64,000 nt of DNA from an uncultured Gemmatimonadota bacterium (lineage in GTDB: Bacteria; Gemmatimonadota; Gemmatimonadetes; Gemmatimonadales; Gemmatimonadaceae): assembly GCA_903910555.1 (NCBI GenBank), contig CAIVZZ010000013.1, forward strand, positions 204,461 through 268,460. Direction: 5' to 3'. Within the stretch, counting starts at the first letter, position 1, and each line of letters opens with the position of its first letter. Below, in pieces: positions 44,314-52,414 of this stretch. Made by a program: the position numbers and the translations under genes. Under the pieces are notes generated by a model. It made no database searches, was not told the DNA's origin, and saw nothing but the letters and a program-made list of their open reading frames with translations.

Positions 44314-44730
44314 GTGGCAACAATCCTGATAATCGAAGACGATCCCGGCGTTCGCCGCGTACTCATTCACACGCTCGAGCGCGCCGGCCATGACGTGCGT
44401 GCCGTCGACAACGGTCGCGACGGCCTGCGCGCTGTGGTCGAGCACGCGCCTGCGATTGTCGTGACCGATATCGTCATGCCCGACTCGGACGGGCTCGAAG
44501 TCATCCGCATTCTCAGAACCGATCATCCCAACGTCAGCATCATCGCCATCTCCGGCGGCGGGATGATCTGCCGTACGACCTATCTGGAACTCGCGCACCT
44601 CCTCGGCGCGCATATCACGCTCCAGAAGCCCGTGCTCCCCTCGGATCTCGTCTTTGCCGTCACCGAACTGCTCGACACGACGCCCGCCGGATCCGCATGC
44701 GGCTCCGGCGACTCGGACGCGCAACGGTGA
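44314..44730 (+). CDS. Single-domain response regulator (REC only)
   Basis: 138 residues from GTG 44314. The receiver fold has the acidic pair LIIEDDPGVR, the phosphoacceptor Asp in IVVTDIVMP (about residue 53), Ser in IIAISGGGM and Lys in LQKPVLPSD. No output domain follows; the C-terminus ends in a short flexible tail. It overlaps the next gene by 4 nt (GTGA), so it is translated together with a membrane protein whose C-terminus has a CxxC zinc-ribbon motif. It may act in phosphorelay or by direct protein contact with that protein. Confidence 0.88.
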   Translation: MATILIIEDDPGVRRVLIHTLERAGHDVRAVDNGRDGLRAVVEHAPAIVVTDIVMPDSDGLEVIRILRTDHPNVSIIAISGGGMICRTTYLELAHLLGAHITLQKPVLPSDLVFAVTELLDTTPAGSACGSGDSDAQR

Positions 44731-45533
44731 ACCCGCTGGAGTTTCCGCCGGACACGCCGGACGAACTCCGTCTCGAGAGTGACCGCAGGCTCGCCATCTC
44801 GGTGGTGGCAATCCTGCTGTGTGTAAATCTCGTTTTTGTGATTCTCAATCTTCGCGACAGCGGCCCGGACGTCTCGGGGATTCCGCCGGTCGTGATTGTG
44901 CGATTGATCGGCGTGTTCGTCGCCGCCGTCATGTTCGCCATGCTGTGCGCGGCCAGGGATCAGCGCCGGCTGGAAGCGATTTCATTTGGCGGGTCGATTG
45001 CCGTTGTGATCCTGCTGCTCCTGATTCAGGCGCTCCTGCCCTCGAACGACATTCCGAGCATCGCGTTCGATCTCGTGTTCGTGACCACCATGTTCGTGGC
45101 GTTGCCAAGTCGTCCGTCGCTGCAACTCATCCCGGTGACGATCCTGAGCGCGGGCGCGGCGTTCATGCTGTGGATTCGCCCCGGAACCGGGCTCGACGAC
45201 GGCGACAAACTTCGCTTCGCGATTTTCTTTGCCGCGGCAATCGCACTCGGCTATGTCGCGAGCCTGCGCCGCTTCGAACTGTGGAGCGATGTGATCCGCG
45301 CACGAAAGGCCGAGTGGGAATCGGCAATCGAAGCAGATCATGCGAAGTGCGAGCTGCAAACGCTGCGCGGCATTATTCCGATCTGTTCGCACTGCAACCG
45401 CGTGCGCATCGAAGACGGCCGGCTGTGGGAGGCGGTGGACATGTATGTCTCGCGCCGGACTGATGCCGCGTTTTCACATGGCGTGTGCCCGGACTGTCTT
45501 ACCGAGCATTATCCGAACGTGCGCGCTGATTGA
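44727..45533 (+). CDS. Six-helix membrane protein with C-terminal CxxC...CxxC zinc-ribbon-like domain
   Basis: 268 residues from GTG 44727, overlapping the REC gene stop; an ATG at 44697 is further upstream. Six hydrophobic segments span about residues 30-185, then a helical linker (AEWESAIEADHAKCELQTLRG) leads to IIPICSHCNRVRIEDGRLWEAVDMYVS and FSHGVCPDC. That CSHC-CPDC module resembles the ICxxCKKIRD...CPEC ending found at the C-terminus of many bacterial sensor and regulator proteins, but here it is on a multi-pass membrane protein. It probably acts as the sensor partner of the coupled REC protein. There is no kinase domain. Confidence 0.78.
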   Translation: MNPLEFPPDTPDELRLESDRRLAISVVAILLCVNLVFVILNLRDSGPDVSGIPPVVIVRLIGVFVAAVMFAMLCAARDQRRLEAISFGGSIAVVILLLLIQALLPSNDIPSIAFDLVFVTTMFVALPSRPSLQLIPVTILSAGAAFMLWIRPGTGLDDGDKLRFAIFFAAAIALGYVASLRRFELWSDVIRARKAEWESAIEADHAKCELQTLRGIIPICSHCNRVRIEDGRLWEAVDMYVSRRTDAAFSHGVCPDCLTEHYPNVRAD

Positions 45534-45621
45534 GGGACAGCAGACGGGAGACGGGCGCTAAGATTCGCGCCGCGCTCTAAAGTTTGCCTAATACAGGCCG
45601 ATAATTACCGCAGAGCGGGTG

Positions 45622-46839
45622 TTATCCCCGCTGAGTATCGCACCGCTCGAGAAACTCGTCGATCGTGCGCAGCATGCGATCGAAGTGCACGGCGGCATCG
45701 TGATTCGCGATCGCAAATTTCCGGCCGCGTTCTGCGAGCGCGCCGAGCGCGGCTTCATCGGCCAGCGCCGACTCAACCGCATGGCGTACCGCGCCGGCGG
45801 GCCAATCGAACGCGATGTATGCATCACGCGTCGCGTGTGTGTCGAGCCAGCTGTTCGCGTCGCTCGCCGCGGCCGCGCCGTAGAGCATTCCTTCGACGAC
45901 TCTATGGTGCGTGGAGAAGCGCAGCGCGGGCATCGCGTTGAGCACAATCTTCGAGCGTGCGAATAGCGCGCGAAGTTCGATGAGCGAGACGCGAGAGACC
46001 AGCCTCGCCTTGGCGCCCGTCCAGTCGAGATGCGCCCAGTCGCCGCCGGTCACCAGGACCGGCGATCCCATCAGCTCTTCGAGCGCGCGCGACGCGCGTG
46101 CGCGGCGGACATACAACTCGCACTGACAAACCAGAAACAAGAATCCGTCCGACATCATGTCCTGCTCCGCCACGCGTCCTCGCGCCACCTCGCGCGCGAC
46201 GTGCCAGATCGATGCATCCGCCTTCCAAATGGACGCCTCGACGATGTCCTCCACGAGCGTACGCTGCTCGCGCGGGAACCCCGACCACGCCGCGCGGATT
46301 TCTTCGGGGTCGCCGCCGGCCTTGGCGTAGAGAATCGCGATGTCGCGGCCGGACATCGGCGCTGATGAAGTTGCCGGTGCGATACCGCCCTGCCCCGTGA
46401 GCGCACGCGCGGTCTCCGGCGCGCCGATCGCCGTCGCAATCTCCAAATGCACCGCGTCGGTGTATAAGAAGAGAATCCACGGACTCACCAGCCGGTGACG
46501 CGGAGGCATGAAAACGGGACTGTCCGGCATCGCGCCGACGTACGGTGTGCGCGCGAAATTCCAGAAATTCGCCGTGCCCGTGGCATGAGTAACCGTGAGG
46601 TCTGATCCAAACCCCGAGAGGCCGTAACAGAACCGCACAGCGCCGGACTGGACTTCCGAAATGAGCCGTGCGTCCGAGCCGGGCTGCTTAAGGTCGATCA
46701 CCACCGCCTCGTATCCACGCGATAAAAAATCAGCGCGCACGTCGGCCAGATGGTCTGTCAGCGACCCGCCCTCGGACGCGCCATCGAGCAGCACGACGCG
46801 ACGGCGCTCCGAAAACGGGATGTAATCCGGGGCACTCAT
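45622..46839 (-). CDS. Glycosyltransferase-like protein (CgeB/DUF3880-type)
   Basis: 405 residues with two Rossmann-like halves: an N-terminal part starting RVVLLDGASEGGSLTDHLA and a C-terminal part with KIVLNAMPALRFSTHHRVVEGMLYGAAAA that resembles the sugar-nucleotide end of GT4/CgeB glycosyltransferases. Trailing helices (EAALGALAERGRKFAIANH) are usual there. The family transfers sugars to cell-surface or protein targets; neither donor nor acceptor is known. There is no signal or transmembrane segment. It stands alone; the 88 bp after its stop hold a small AGCGGG-CCCGCT hairpin. Confidence 0.7.
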   Translation of the reverse strand: MSAPDYIPFSERRRVVLLDGASEGGSLTDHLADVRADFLSRGYEAVVIDLKQPGSDARLISEVQSGAVRFCYGLSGFGSDLTVTHATGTANFWNFARTPYVGAMPDSPVFMPPRHRLVSPWILFLYTDAVHLEIATAIGAPETARALTGQGGIAPATSSAPMSGRDIAILYAKAGGDPEEIRAAWSGFPREQRTLVEDIVEASIWKADASIWHVAREVARGRVAEQDMMSDGFLFLVCQCELYVRRARASRALEELMGSPVLVTGGDWAHLDWTGAKARLVSRVSLIELRALFARSKIVLNAMPALRFSTHHRVVEGMLYGAAAASDANSWLDTHATRDAYIAFDWPAGAVRHAVESALADEAALGALAERGRKFAIANHDAAVHFDRMLRTIDEFLERCDTQRG

Positions 46840-46915
46840 TAAGGAACAAATGTAGGTCTCTGTCGTATATAGAGAAGAGCGCGACGCCGCGCCCTCAGAG
46901 CTGTACTCTCTCTAC

Positions 46916-47557
46916 ATGGCAACAATAGATATGCATCGCTTGATGAGTCTCGCCGCGCTAGCGTCTGTGGTGCTGGTGGCGTCCGTCGCGAAAGCACAGG
47001 ACACGACGGTCGTCGTCGTCCGGCACCTCCCGGCACAGCAGGACACCACGGTCACCGTGCGTCACATCGCGCCCGCCCAGCAGGCGGCGCCCGCGCCGCG
47101 CATGGCGCCCGCTCCATATGGCGCACCGCGCTATGGGCTTCGGTCGTCCACAGGCGTGTTCGCCAAGGATCCGAACCTCGGTACCACACTCTCGTTTCTC
47201 TTTCCGGGCGGCGGGCAGTACTACGCCGGGAACGACGGGAAGGGTTTTCTGATAACGGCGCTCGCAATCGGCGCGCCGATTATTGGCTACGCAAATGTGA
47301 ACCGTCAGCATGCAGACTTCGTGAATACGCCGGGCGGACCGATGTCAGCCTGCAACGTGTTCGGCCCCGGCGGCCAAACGCAGGGCTGCCATCGCACCGA
47401 CTGGACTCCAGCGGCACTCGGCCTCACCGTCGGCATCGGCACTTGGCTCTACGGGATAGCGACAGCCGGCTCGGATGTGCAACATTGGAATCAGGCCCAC
47501 GGTGTCCGGTTCGTATCCGGGCCCGGACGTGTAGGTTTCGCAGTAGCAGTACCGTAA
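46916..47557 (+). CDS. Exported small membrane-associated protein (DUF5683-like)
   Basis: 213 residues; the signal peptide ends SVAKAQ. A Pro/Ala/Gln-rich stretch (residues about 45-75) leads to SFLFPGGGQYYAGNDGKGFLITALAIGAP, a motif of two glycine-rich segments and hydrophobic helices seen in DUF5683 and other small membrane proteins. A second hydrophobic part is ALGLTVGIGTWLYGIATAG. A Cys pair (SACNVFGPGGQTQGC) lies between them. ATG 46916 is one possible start; ATG 46931 would also give a signal peptide. It precedes the Cys-pair-domain protein by 28 bp on the same strand. Confidence 0.75.
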   Translation: MATIDMHRLMSLAALASVVLVASVAKAQDTTVVVVRHLPAQQDTTVTVRHIAPAQQAAPAPRMAPAPYGAPRYGLRSSTGVFAKDPNLGTTLSFLFPGGGQYYAGNDGKGFLITALAIGAPIIGYANVNRQHADFVNTPGGPMSACNVFGPGGQTQGCHRTDWTPAALGLTVGIGTWLYGIATAGSDVQHWNQAHGVRFVSGPGRVGFAVAVP

Positions 47558-47585
47558 CGGTCATTACCACGCGAGGAACATCATC

Positions 47586-48161
47586 ATGACAAACGTTCGT
47601 TTCATTTCACTCGGCGCTCTCGCCCTCGTCGCAGCGGCTCAGGCACCGCTCCGCGCGCAGGGCTCGACACAAAATGTGCAGCTCGCATTCGGCTACGAAT
47701 GCGGTGATCGTTTTCTCGTGCGCAACGATGGCACGAACCCTGTCGCCATCGAGTATTCGGTGGCCGGCAGTCAGGACAAATCGCAGCTCCACCTGAACGG
47801 CAAGCAGTCGGCAGAGATCGCATCGGCGCAGGACGGCAACGTTGAGCTGTATGTGGGCGGCAAAGTCGTCGCGTCAGAGCCGAAGGGAAATCGCGCCTGC
47901 GGTTCGTCGAACAGGATGAACAACAACGGTGTGACGGTGCGCCCGCTCGATCAGAGCGCAACAACGGCCACGCAGTCTGCTGACACGACCTATTCGCAGG
48001 AAGCGGTCGTCGTCTACGCCCACCCCGACTACTACCCATACGGCTACTACCCGTACGGCTACTATGGCTATTCGCCGTTCTATTATCCGTCGATCGGGAT
48101 CTATAGCCGCGGGTTCGGCGGATTCCGTGGCGGGTTCCGCGGCGGCCGCGGACGCCGCTAA
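47586..48161 (+). CDS. Exported small protein with Cys-pair domain and Tyr/Gly-rich tail
   Basis: 191 residues preceded by GAGGA at 47572-47576. The signal peptide ends APLRAQG. Residues about 28-105 (VQLAFGYECGDRFLVRNDGT, then VVASEPKGNRACGSSNR) match the N-terminal domain of the FecR/DUF6600 protein at 39267 almost position for position. The tail is Tyr/Pro-rich (HPDYYPYGYYPYGYYGYSPF) and then Gly/Arg-rich (RGFGGFRGGFRGGRGRR), an unusual, probably disordered or surface-exposed end. The domain has two invariant Cys (in ECGDRF and ACG). I know no name for it. Confidence 0.82.
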   Translation: MTNVRFISLGALALVAAAQAPLRAQGSTQNVQLAFGYECGDRFLVRNDGTNPVAIEYSVAGSQDKSQLHLNGKQSAEIASAQDGNVELYVGGKVVASEPKGNRACGSSNRMNNNGVTVRPLDQSATTATQSADTTYSQEAVVVYAHPDYYPYGYYPYGYYGYSPFYYPSIGIYSRGFGGFRGGFRGGRGRR

Positions 48162-48193
48162 GATCGCCGAAGCTGGTGTGATGGTGCAGTGAC

Positions 48194-48218
48194 CGCGGCA
48201 CCCGTGACGGGTGCCGCG
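48194..48218. terminator. Hairpin between convergent genes (bidirectional)
   Basis: CGCGGCACCCG (48194-48204) and CGGGTGCCGCG (48208-48218) pair perfectly around TGA. It lies between the stop of the exported-protein gene at 48161 and that of the M20 gene at 48226, so it could stop transcription from both sides, although no T-run is evident. Confidence 0.6.
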
Positions 48219-48225
48219 TGTCACA

Positions 48226-49398
48226 TCACCGAAGCTCCTCAAGCGCACGAAGCGCGTACGAAGCATGCAGCGCTGCCCCAACCGGCAGCGCTTTTTCGTT
48301 GGCGGTGAAGAGCGGATGGTGGACCCCATAGACGGGGCCATCGCCATCCTGCTTCACGCCAAGCACCACAAAGCAGCCGGGCACGCGCTGCGTGTAGAAC
48401 GCGAAATCTTCGCCGCCCATCACCGGCGGCAGCTCCACCACGGCGTTCTTCCCGAGCATCTCTTCGGCCATGGCGCGCGCAGAACCCCACGCGGTCGCAT
48501 CGTTGAGCACGGGTGGGTAGTCGTTGCCAGGGAACTCGACTGTGGCTTCACACCGATTGGCGATCGCAACCTGCTGTGCAACTTCGCGCACGCGCTTCTG
48601 GAGAAAACGAAGTCCGTCCAGCGTGAGCGAACGAACGGTGCCGCCCATTTTCACCGATTGCGGAATCACATTGTGTGCGTCGCCGCCGTGAATCGTGGTT
48701 ACGCTGATCACGGCGGGCTCGAGCGGGTCGACCTCTCGCGAAACGATCGTCTGCAATTCGGTCACGATCTTCGCCGAGGTCATGACCGGATCGAGCGTGG
48801 TATGCGGCATGGCCGCGTGGCCGCCGCGGCCTGTCACCGTGATCTCGAGCACGCCGGCCGCCGCGAGAAACACTCCGGTGCGCGATCCCACCGCGCCCAT
48901 CGGCAGATAGGGCCATACATGGATCCCGAAGATGCGCTGCACATCCGGATTGTTGAGCGCGCCCTCATCGCACATGCGCTCGCCGCCTGCTCCGCCTTCC
49001 TCTGCGGGCTGAAAGATCAGCTTCACCGTACCGTGCACGTCCGACTCGCGCTCTTTGAGCAGGCGTGCCGCGCCGAGCAGCATCGCGGTATGACAATCGT
49101 GTCCGCACGCGTGCATCTTGCCGTCGACTTTGCTGCGGAACGGGACGTCGACTTCCTCGTGAATCGGGAGCGCGTCCATATCCGCGCGCAGCGCGACGCA
49201 CGGGCCTTTGCCATCGCCAATAGCCGCGACGATGCCGGTGGTGGCCATCGGATATTTGTATTTGATGCCGAGTTCGTCGAGCGTGCGTCTTACTACGGCG
49301 CCTGTTTTGATTTCCTCGTACATCAGTTCCGGATATTCATGGAGCTCGCGACGGATTCCTACGATCCAATCCGAAAGTTTGGCGGCGCTGGCTAGCAC
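48226..49398 (-). CDS. M20-family amidohydrolase (hippurate/IAA-amino-acid hydrolase type)
   Basis: 390 residues from a GTG at 49398. The family signatures are RRELHEYPELMYEE, ALRADMDALPI, HACGHDCHTAMLLGAA (metal ligands, about residue 97-103), IFQPAEEGGAGG and GRGGHAAMPH, with the final metal site in GGEDFAFY. No signal peptide, so it should be cytoplasmic. It would hydrolyse an N-acyl amino acid such as hippurate or a related amide. The divergent acyl-CoA synthetase gene lies 101 bp away, with a perfect palindrome in between, which hints at shared control. Confidence 0.93.
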   Translation of the reverse strand: MLASAAKLSDWIVGIRRELHEYPELMYEEIKTGAVVRRTLDELGIKYKYPMATTGIVAAIGDGKGPCVALRADMDALPIHEEVDVPFRSKVDGKMHACGHDCHTAMLLGAARLLKERESDVHGTVKLIFQPAEEGGAGGERMCDEGALNNPDVQRIFGIHVWPYLPMGAVGSRTGVFLAAAGVLEITVTGRGGHAAMPHTTLDPVMTSAKIVTELQTIVSREVDPLEPAVISVTTIHGGDAHNVIPQSVKMGGTVRSLTLDGLRFLQKRVREVAQQVAIANRCEATVEFPGNDYPPVLNDATAWGSARAMAEEMLGKNAVVELPPVMGGEDFAFYTQRVPGCFVVLGVKQDGDGPVYGVHHPLFTANEKALPVGAALHASYALRALEELR

Positions 49399-49419
49399 GG
49401 ATCGATCCTCAGGGAAAAA

Positions 49420-49433
49420 GTCTGACGTCAGAC
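49420..49433. promoter_or_regulatory. 14-bp perfect palindrome between divergent genes
   Basis: GTCTGACGTCAGAC at 49420-49433 is a perfect palindrome in the 101-bp gap between the M20 hydrolase and the acyl-CoA synthetase genes. It is a plausible operator for a dimeric regulator; chance occurrence is not excluded. Confidence 0.35.
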
Positions 49434-49499
49434 GTTAGCTGAGAGTTGACAGCCGCGAGATGGCTGTGAGCTCACGCCAGATGTTAGTTTGCGGGTCAC

Positions 49500-50990
49500 A
49501 TGACTGCCAGACCAACGCCGTCACTCGTTGAGTTATACGATCAATCGCTGGTCGCCCGGCGCGATCAAGCGGCGGTCGAATACGATCGTGCCGACGGCGG
49601 GACGGGATCGCTGACGTTCGGTGAACTCGACGAACGCAGCAATCGGCTCGCGCAGCTCATCTGCTCGCGCGGACTGAAGCAGGGCGATCGCCTCGCATTC
49701 TATCTCGTGAACAGAATCGAGATTGTCGATCTCTGGATCGCCTGCGTGAAGCTCGGCGTGATAGTCGTGCCCATCAACGTGCTCTACAAAGAGCGCGAAA
49801 TCCGGCACATCGTGAATGATGCCGAGCCAGTCGCCGTCGTGACGACAGCGGCGCAGAAAGGCGAGTTTCCGGCTGACGTGAAATGCTGGGATATCGACGA
49901 GCTGACTGCGTCAGCGATTGGAATGCCAAACAAGCGGCCGCGCACAGAACTGCGCGCCGAGTCGCCGGCAGCGCTCGTGTACACTTCCGGCACGACGGGA
50001 GCGTCGAAAGGCGCGGTCCTCACACACGGCAACTTCGCGGCAAACGCGCGCGCCGTCGCGGAGAGCTGGAAAATCACGAGTGACGACCGCTATCTCGCCG
50101 CGCTCCCACTCTTCCATGTGCACGGGCTCGGCAATGGAATCCAAACATGGCTCGCCGTGGGCTGCCACATGAAGCTCGTTCCGCGGTTCGAATATGCAAC
50201 GGCCGCAGCTCTGTTTGAGGCGTACAAGCCGACGCTTTTCTTTGGCGTCCCCACGATGTACGTGCGGCTGCTCGATGTGCCAGACGATCGCGCACGCGGC
50301 ATCGGTCAGACGGCGCGTCTTTTTGTTTCCGGCTCCGCGCCGCTCCCCGCGCACGTGCACGATGCGTTCCGCGCGAAATACGGCCAGATGATTCTCGAGC
50401 GATACGGGATGACCGAGACGCTGATGAACGCGGGGAATCCGTACGACGGTGAGCGGCGGCCTGGCACGGTCGGCCTCCCCTTTCCGAACGTCTCGATTCG
50501 AATTCTCGCTGAGGACGGACGCGAAGTCGGTGTCGACGAAACCGGAGAAGTGTTCGTGCGCGGCCCCAATGTGTGCGATGGCTATTGGCGGCGGCCGGAC
50601 GCAACTGCTGCGGCATTCGTAGACGGCTGGTTCCGCACCGGCGATATCGGCAAGTGCGCTGCGGACGGCTACATCACGCTCGAGGGACGGCGCAGCGATC
50701 TGATTATTTCAGGCGGCTTCAATATTTATCCGCGCGAGATTGAAGAACTGCTCCTCGAGCAGCCTGGCGTGCGGGAGGCGACAGTCGTCGGTGCCGCCGA
50801 TAAACTTCGCGGTGAAGTGCCGGTGGCGTATGTCGTCGCGGATTCTTCACTCGATGTCGCCGCGGTCCTCGCGCATCTCCGCACACAACTCGCGAGTTTC
50901 AAGATTCCGCGTGGCATCGTGCGCGTTGACTCACTCCCCCGCACCGCGCTCGGCAAAGTTCAGAAGCACCTGCTCCCGCCGCCTCAGTAA
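49500..50990 (+). CDS. AMP-dependent acyl-CoA synthetase (malonyl/fatty-acyl-CoA synthetase type)
   Basis: 496-residue ANL ligase. The phosphate loop YTSGTTGASKG is near residue 160, the adenylate motif is ERYGMTET, and the hinge/end motifs DGWFRTGDIG, GFNIYPREIEE and RTALGKVQK (catalytic Lys) follow. It has the length and order of the MatB/ACSF3 and medium-chain acyl-CoA ligase group, with cytoplasmic location. Malonate is possible: Arg residues around SGSAPLPAHVHDAF are comparable, but I would not assign the substrate. It ends 2 bp from the convergent MFS gene. The gap upstream has the palindrome at 49420. Confidence 0.9.
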   Translation: MTARPTPSLVELYDQSLVARRDQAAVEYDRADGGTGSLTFGELDERSNRLAQLICSRGLKQGDRLAFYLVNRIEIVDLWIACVKLGVIVVPINVLYKEREIRHIVNDAEPVAVVTTAAQKGEFPADVKCWDIDELTASAIGMPNKRPRTELRAESPAALVYTSGTTGASKGAVLTHGNFAANARAVAESWKITSDDRYLAALPLFHVHGLGNGIQTWLAVGCHMKLVPRFEYATAAALFEAYKPTLFFGVPTMYVRLLDVPDDRARGIGQTARLFVSGSAPLPAHVHDAFRAKYGQMILERYGMTETLMNAGNPYDGERRPGTVGLPFPNVSIRILAEDGREVGVDETGEVFVRGPNVCDGYWRRPDATAAAFVDGWFRTGDIGKCAADGYITLEGRRSDLIISGGFNIYPREIEELLLEQPGVREATVVGAADKLRGEVPVAYVVADSSLDVAAVLAHLRTQLASFKIPRGIVRVDSLPRTALGKVQKHLLPPPQ

Positions 50991-50992
50991 GC

Positions 50993-52255
50993 TCAGGCCG
51001 GGAGCCGCTCGCCTTTCGTTTCCAGCGCGAACGGAATAATCAAAATCCCGATCGCGAACGCGGCACCGGTCCACGCGATCGGTGTACCGAGCGTCCCCAT
51101 GCGCAGCACGATCGCGCCGAGCGCGAAGTTCACACCCGCGCCGAGGAAGCGGCCGATCGACGTCGAGAATGCGAATGCCGTCGCGCGCACTCGCGTGTCG
51201 TACTGTTCGGGAAGCCAGATGCTGAACGTCGTGAAGTTGCCGCCGGCGAATCCCATGAAAAAGAGCACGATGATGAACGGCACCAATCCACGTTCCACGT
51301 AGAACGCCCAGCCGAACGCGAGTGGGATCGTGACCATCATGCCGGCGAAGAACAGGGCGAGCGTTTTCTTGCGGCCCAATCGATCGGCAATCATTGGAAG
51401 CGAGAGGCAGCCGAGGATCGTGCCGAGCGAGAGTGTGCCGGTGCCGAGCGAGACCATTTTTGCGGCCATCTGTGTATCCATTCCCGCCCGTTTCGCGAGG
51501 GTGGTGATGGCCGCGGGTTCGTAGACGGCGCCGGCCCAGAGTCCGATGATGGCAACGGAGAGCAGCGCGGCATTTACGATCGTGCGTCTGCGGTACTTGG
51601 GCGAGAAGATTTCGACGAGCGGATGCGACTGTTTCGCTTCGGCCTCATGTGCTTTCCAGCGGGGTGGCTCTCTGACTTTGAATAGTGTCAGGACTGAGAC
51701 CACGACCGGCACCAGGCCGCAGAGAAACATCGCGCGCCAGCCGTAGTGCGCACCGACTGTATAGTTGAGCGCTGCGGCCACAAAAAATCCGAAATAGTAG
51801 CCGGTCTGCAAATAACCGGCGCCCATCGCACGCCGGTCCTCGGGCCATGCTTCGGCGATATACGTCCCCGCCATCGCCCATTCGCCACCGACGCCGATTC
51901 CAGCGAGCAGGCGGAACGCGCCGAGTTCCCAGACGTTCTGCGCGAATGCGGACGCGCCGGTGAAGAGCGCGTAGACGAGGATCGTGGCGGCGAGTGCTTT
52001 GGTGCGGCCGAAGTGATCGGCAACGGGGCCCCATACGAATGCGCATCCCCAGCCTACCAGGAAGAGCGCGAACATCACGGAGCCGATATAGCCGACATGC
52101 GCCGGCGTGACTTCGATTCCCGAGCGCGGCAGGAGTTCAGTGAGCGCAGGCGCGAGCACGAGGGCGTAGATGACGGAGTCCATGCCGTCGAGCGTCCAGC
52201 CGGTCCATGCGGCCCAGAAGCCGGTGATTTGCTGGCGGTTGAGTTTGGTGGGCAT
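50993..52255 (-). CDS. Major facilitator superfamily transporter (sugar/organic-acid symporter type)
   Basis: 420 residues from ATG 52255, where MPTKLNRQQITGFWAAWTGW begins; an upstream ATG at 52312 has no signal-like sequence. Twelve membrane segments are expected. Typical loops include GPVADHFGRTKAL between helices 2 and 3 and ADRLGRKKTLAL between 8 and 9. The segment GIGVGGEWAMAGTYIAEAWPEDRRA is shared with aromatic-acid/sialate/proton symporters. Substrate unknown. The 3' end abuts the acyl-CoA synthetase gene (2 bp), tail to tail, and the 5' side faces a repeat-rich stretch. Confidence 0.9.
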   Translation of the reverse strand: MPTKLNRQQITGFWAAWTGWTLDGMDSVIYALVLAPALTELLPRSGIEVTPAHVGYIGSVMFALFLVGWGCAFVWGPVADHFGRTKALAATILVYALFTGASAFAQNVWELGAFRLLAGIGVGGEWAMAGTYIAEAWPEDRRAMGAGYLQTGYYFGFFVAAALNYTVGAHYGWRAMFLCGLVPVVVSVLTLFKVREPPRWKAHEAEAKQSHPLVEIFSPKYRRRTIVNAALLSVAIIGLWAGAVYEPAAITTLAKRAGMDTQMAAKMVSLGTGTLSLGTILGCLSLPMIADRLGRKKTLALFFAGMMVTIPLAFGWAFYVERGLVPFIIVLFFMGFAGGNFTTFSIWLPEQYDTRVRATAFAFSTSIGRFLGAGVNFALGAIVLRMGTLGTPIAWTGAAFAIGILIIPFALETKGERLPA

Positions 52256-52274
52256 GGATGCGGACAAATGTACG

Positions 52275-52344
52275 GGTTGGTGCGGCAACCGCACCAACCA
52301 CTGCACGAACAACTACAACTACTTTGCCGCGGATTTTCGCGGAA
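52275..52344. repeat. Perfect 11-bp hairpin and degenerate CCGCGGA-type repeat before the GNAT gene
   Basis: GGTTGGTGCGG (52275-52285) pairs with CCGCACCAACC (52289-52299) across a 3-nt loop. It is followed by AACTACAACTACTT and TTGCCGCGGATTTTCGCGGA. The latter recalls the CCGCGGATT/TCCGTGAAAT motifs downstream of the GNAT gene at 52910-53168, so the gene has related repeats on both sides. Confidence 0.5.
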
Positions 52345-52414
52345 ACTGTCCAAGCCACAACACGCGGATCAAGCAGGAACTTGACGGAGGAATCTGCCTT
52401 CAGAACTTTCAGCT

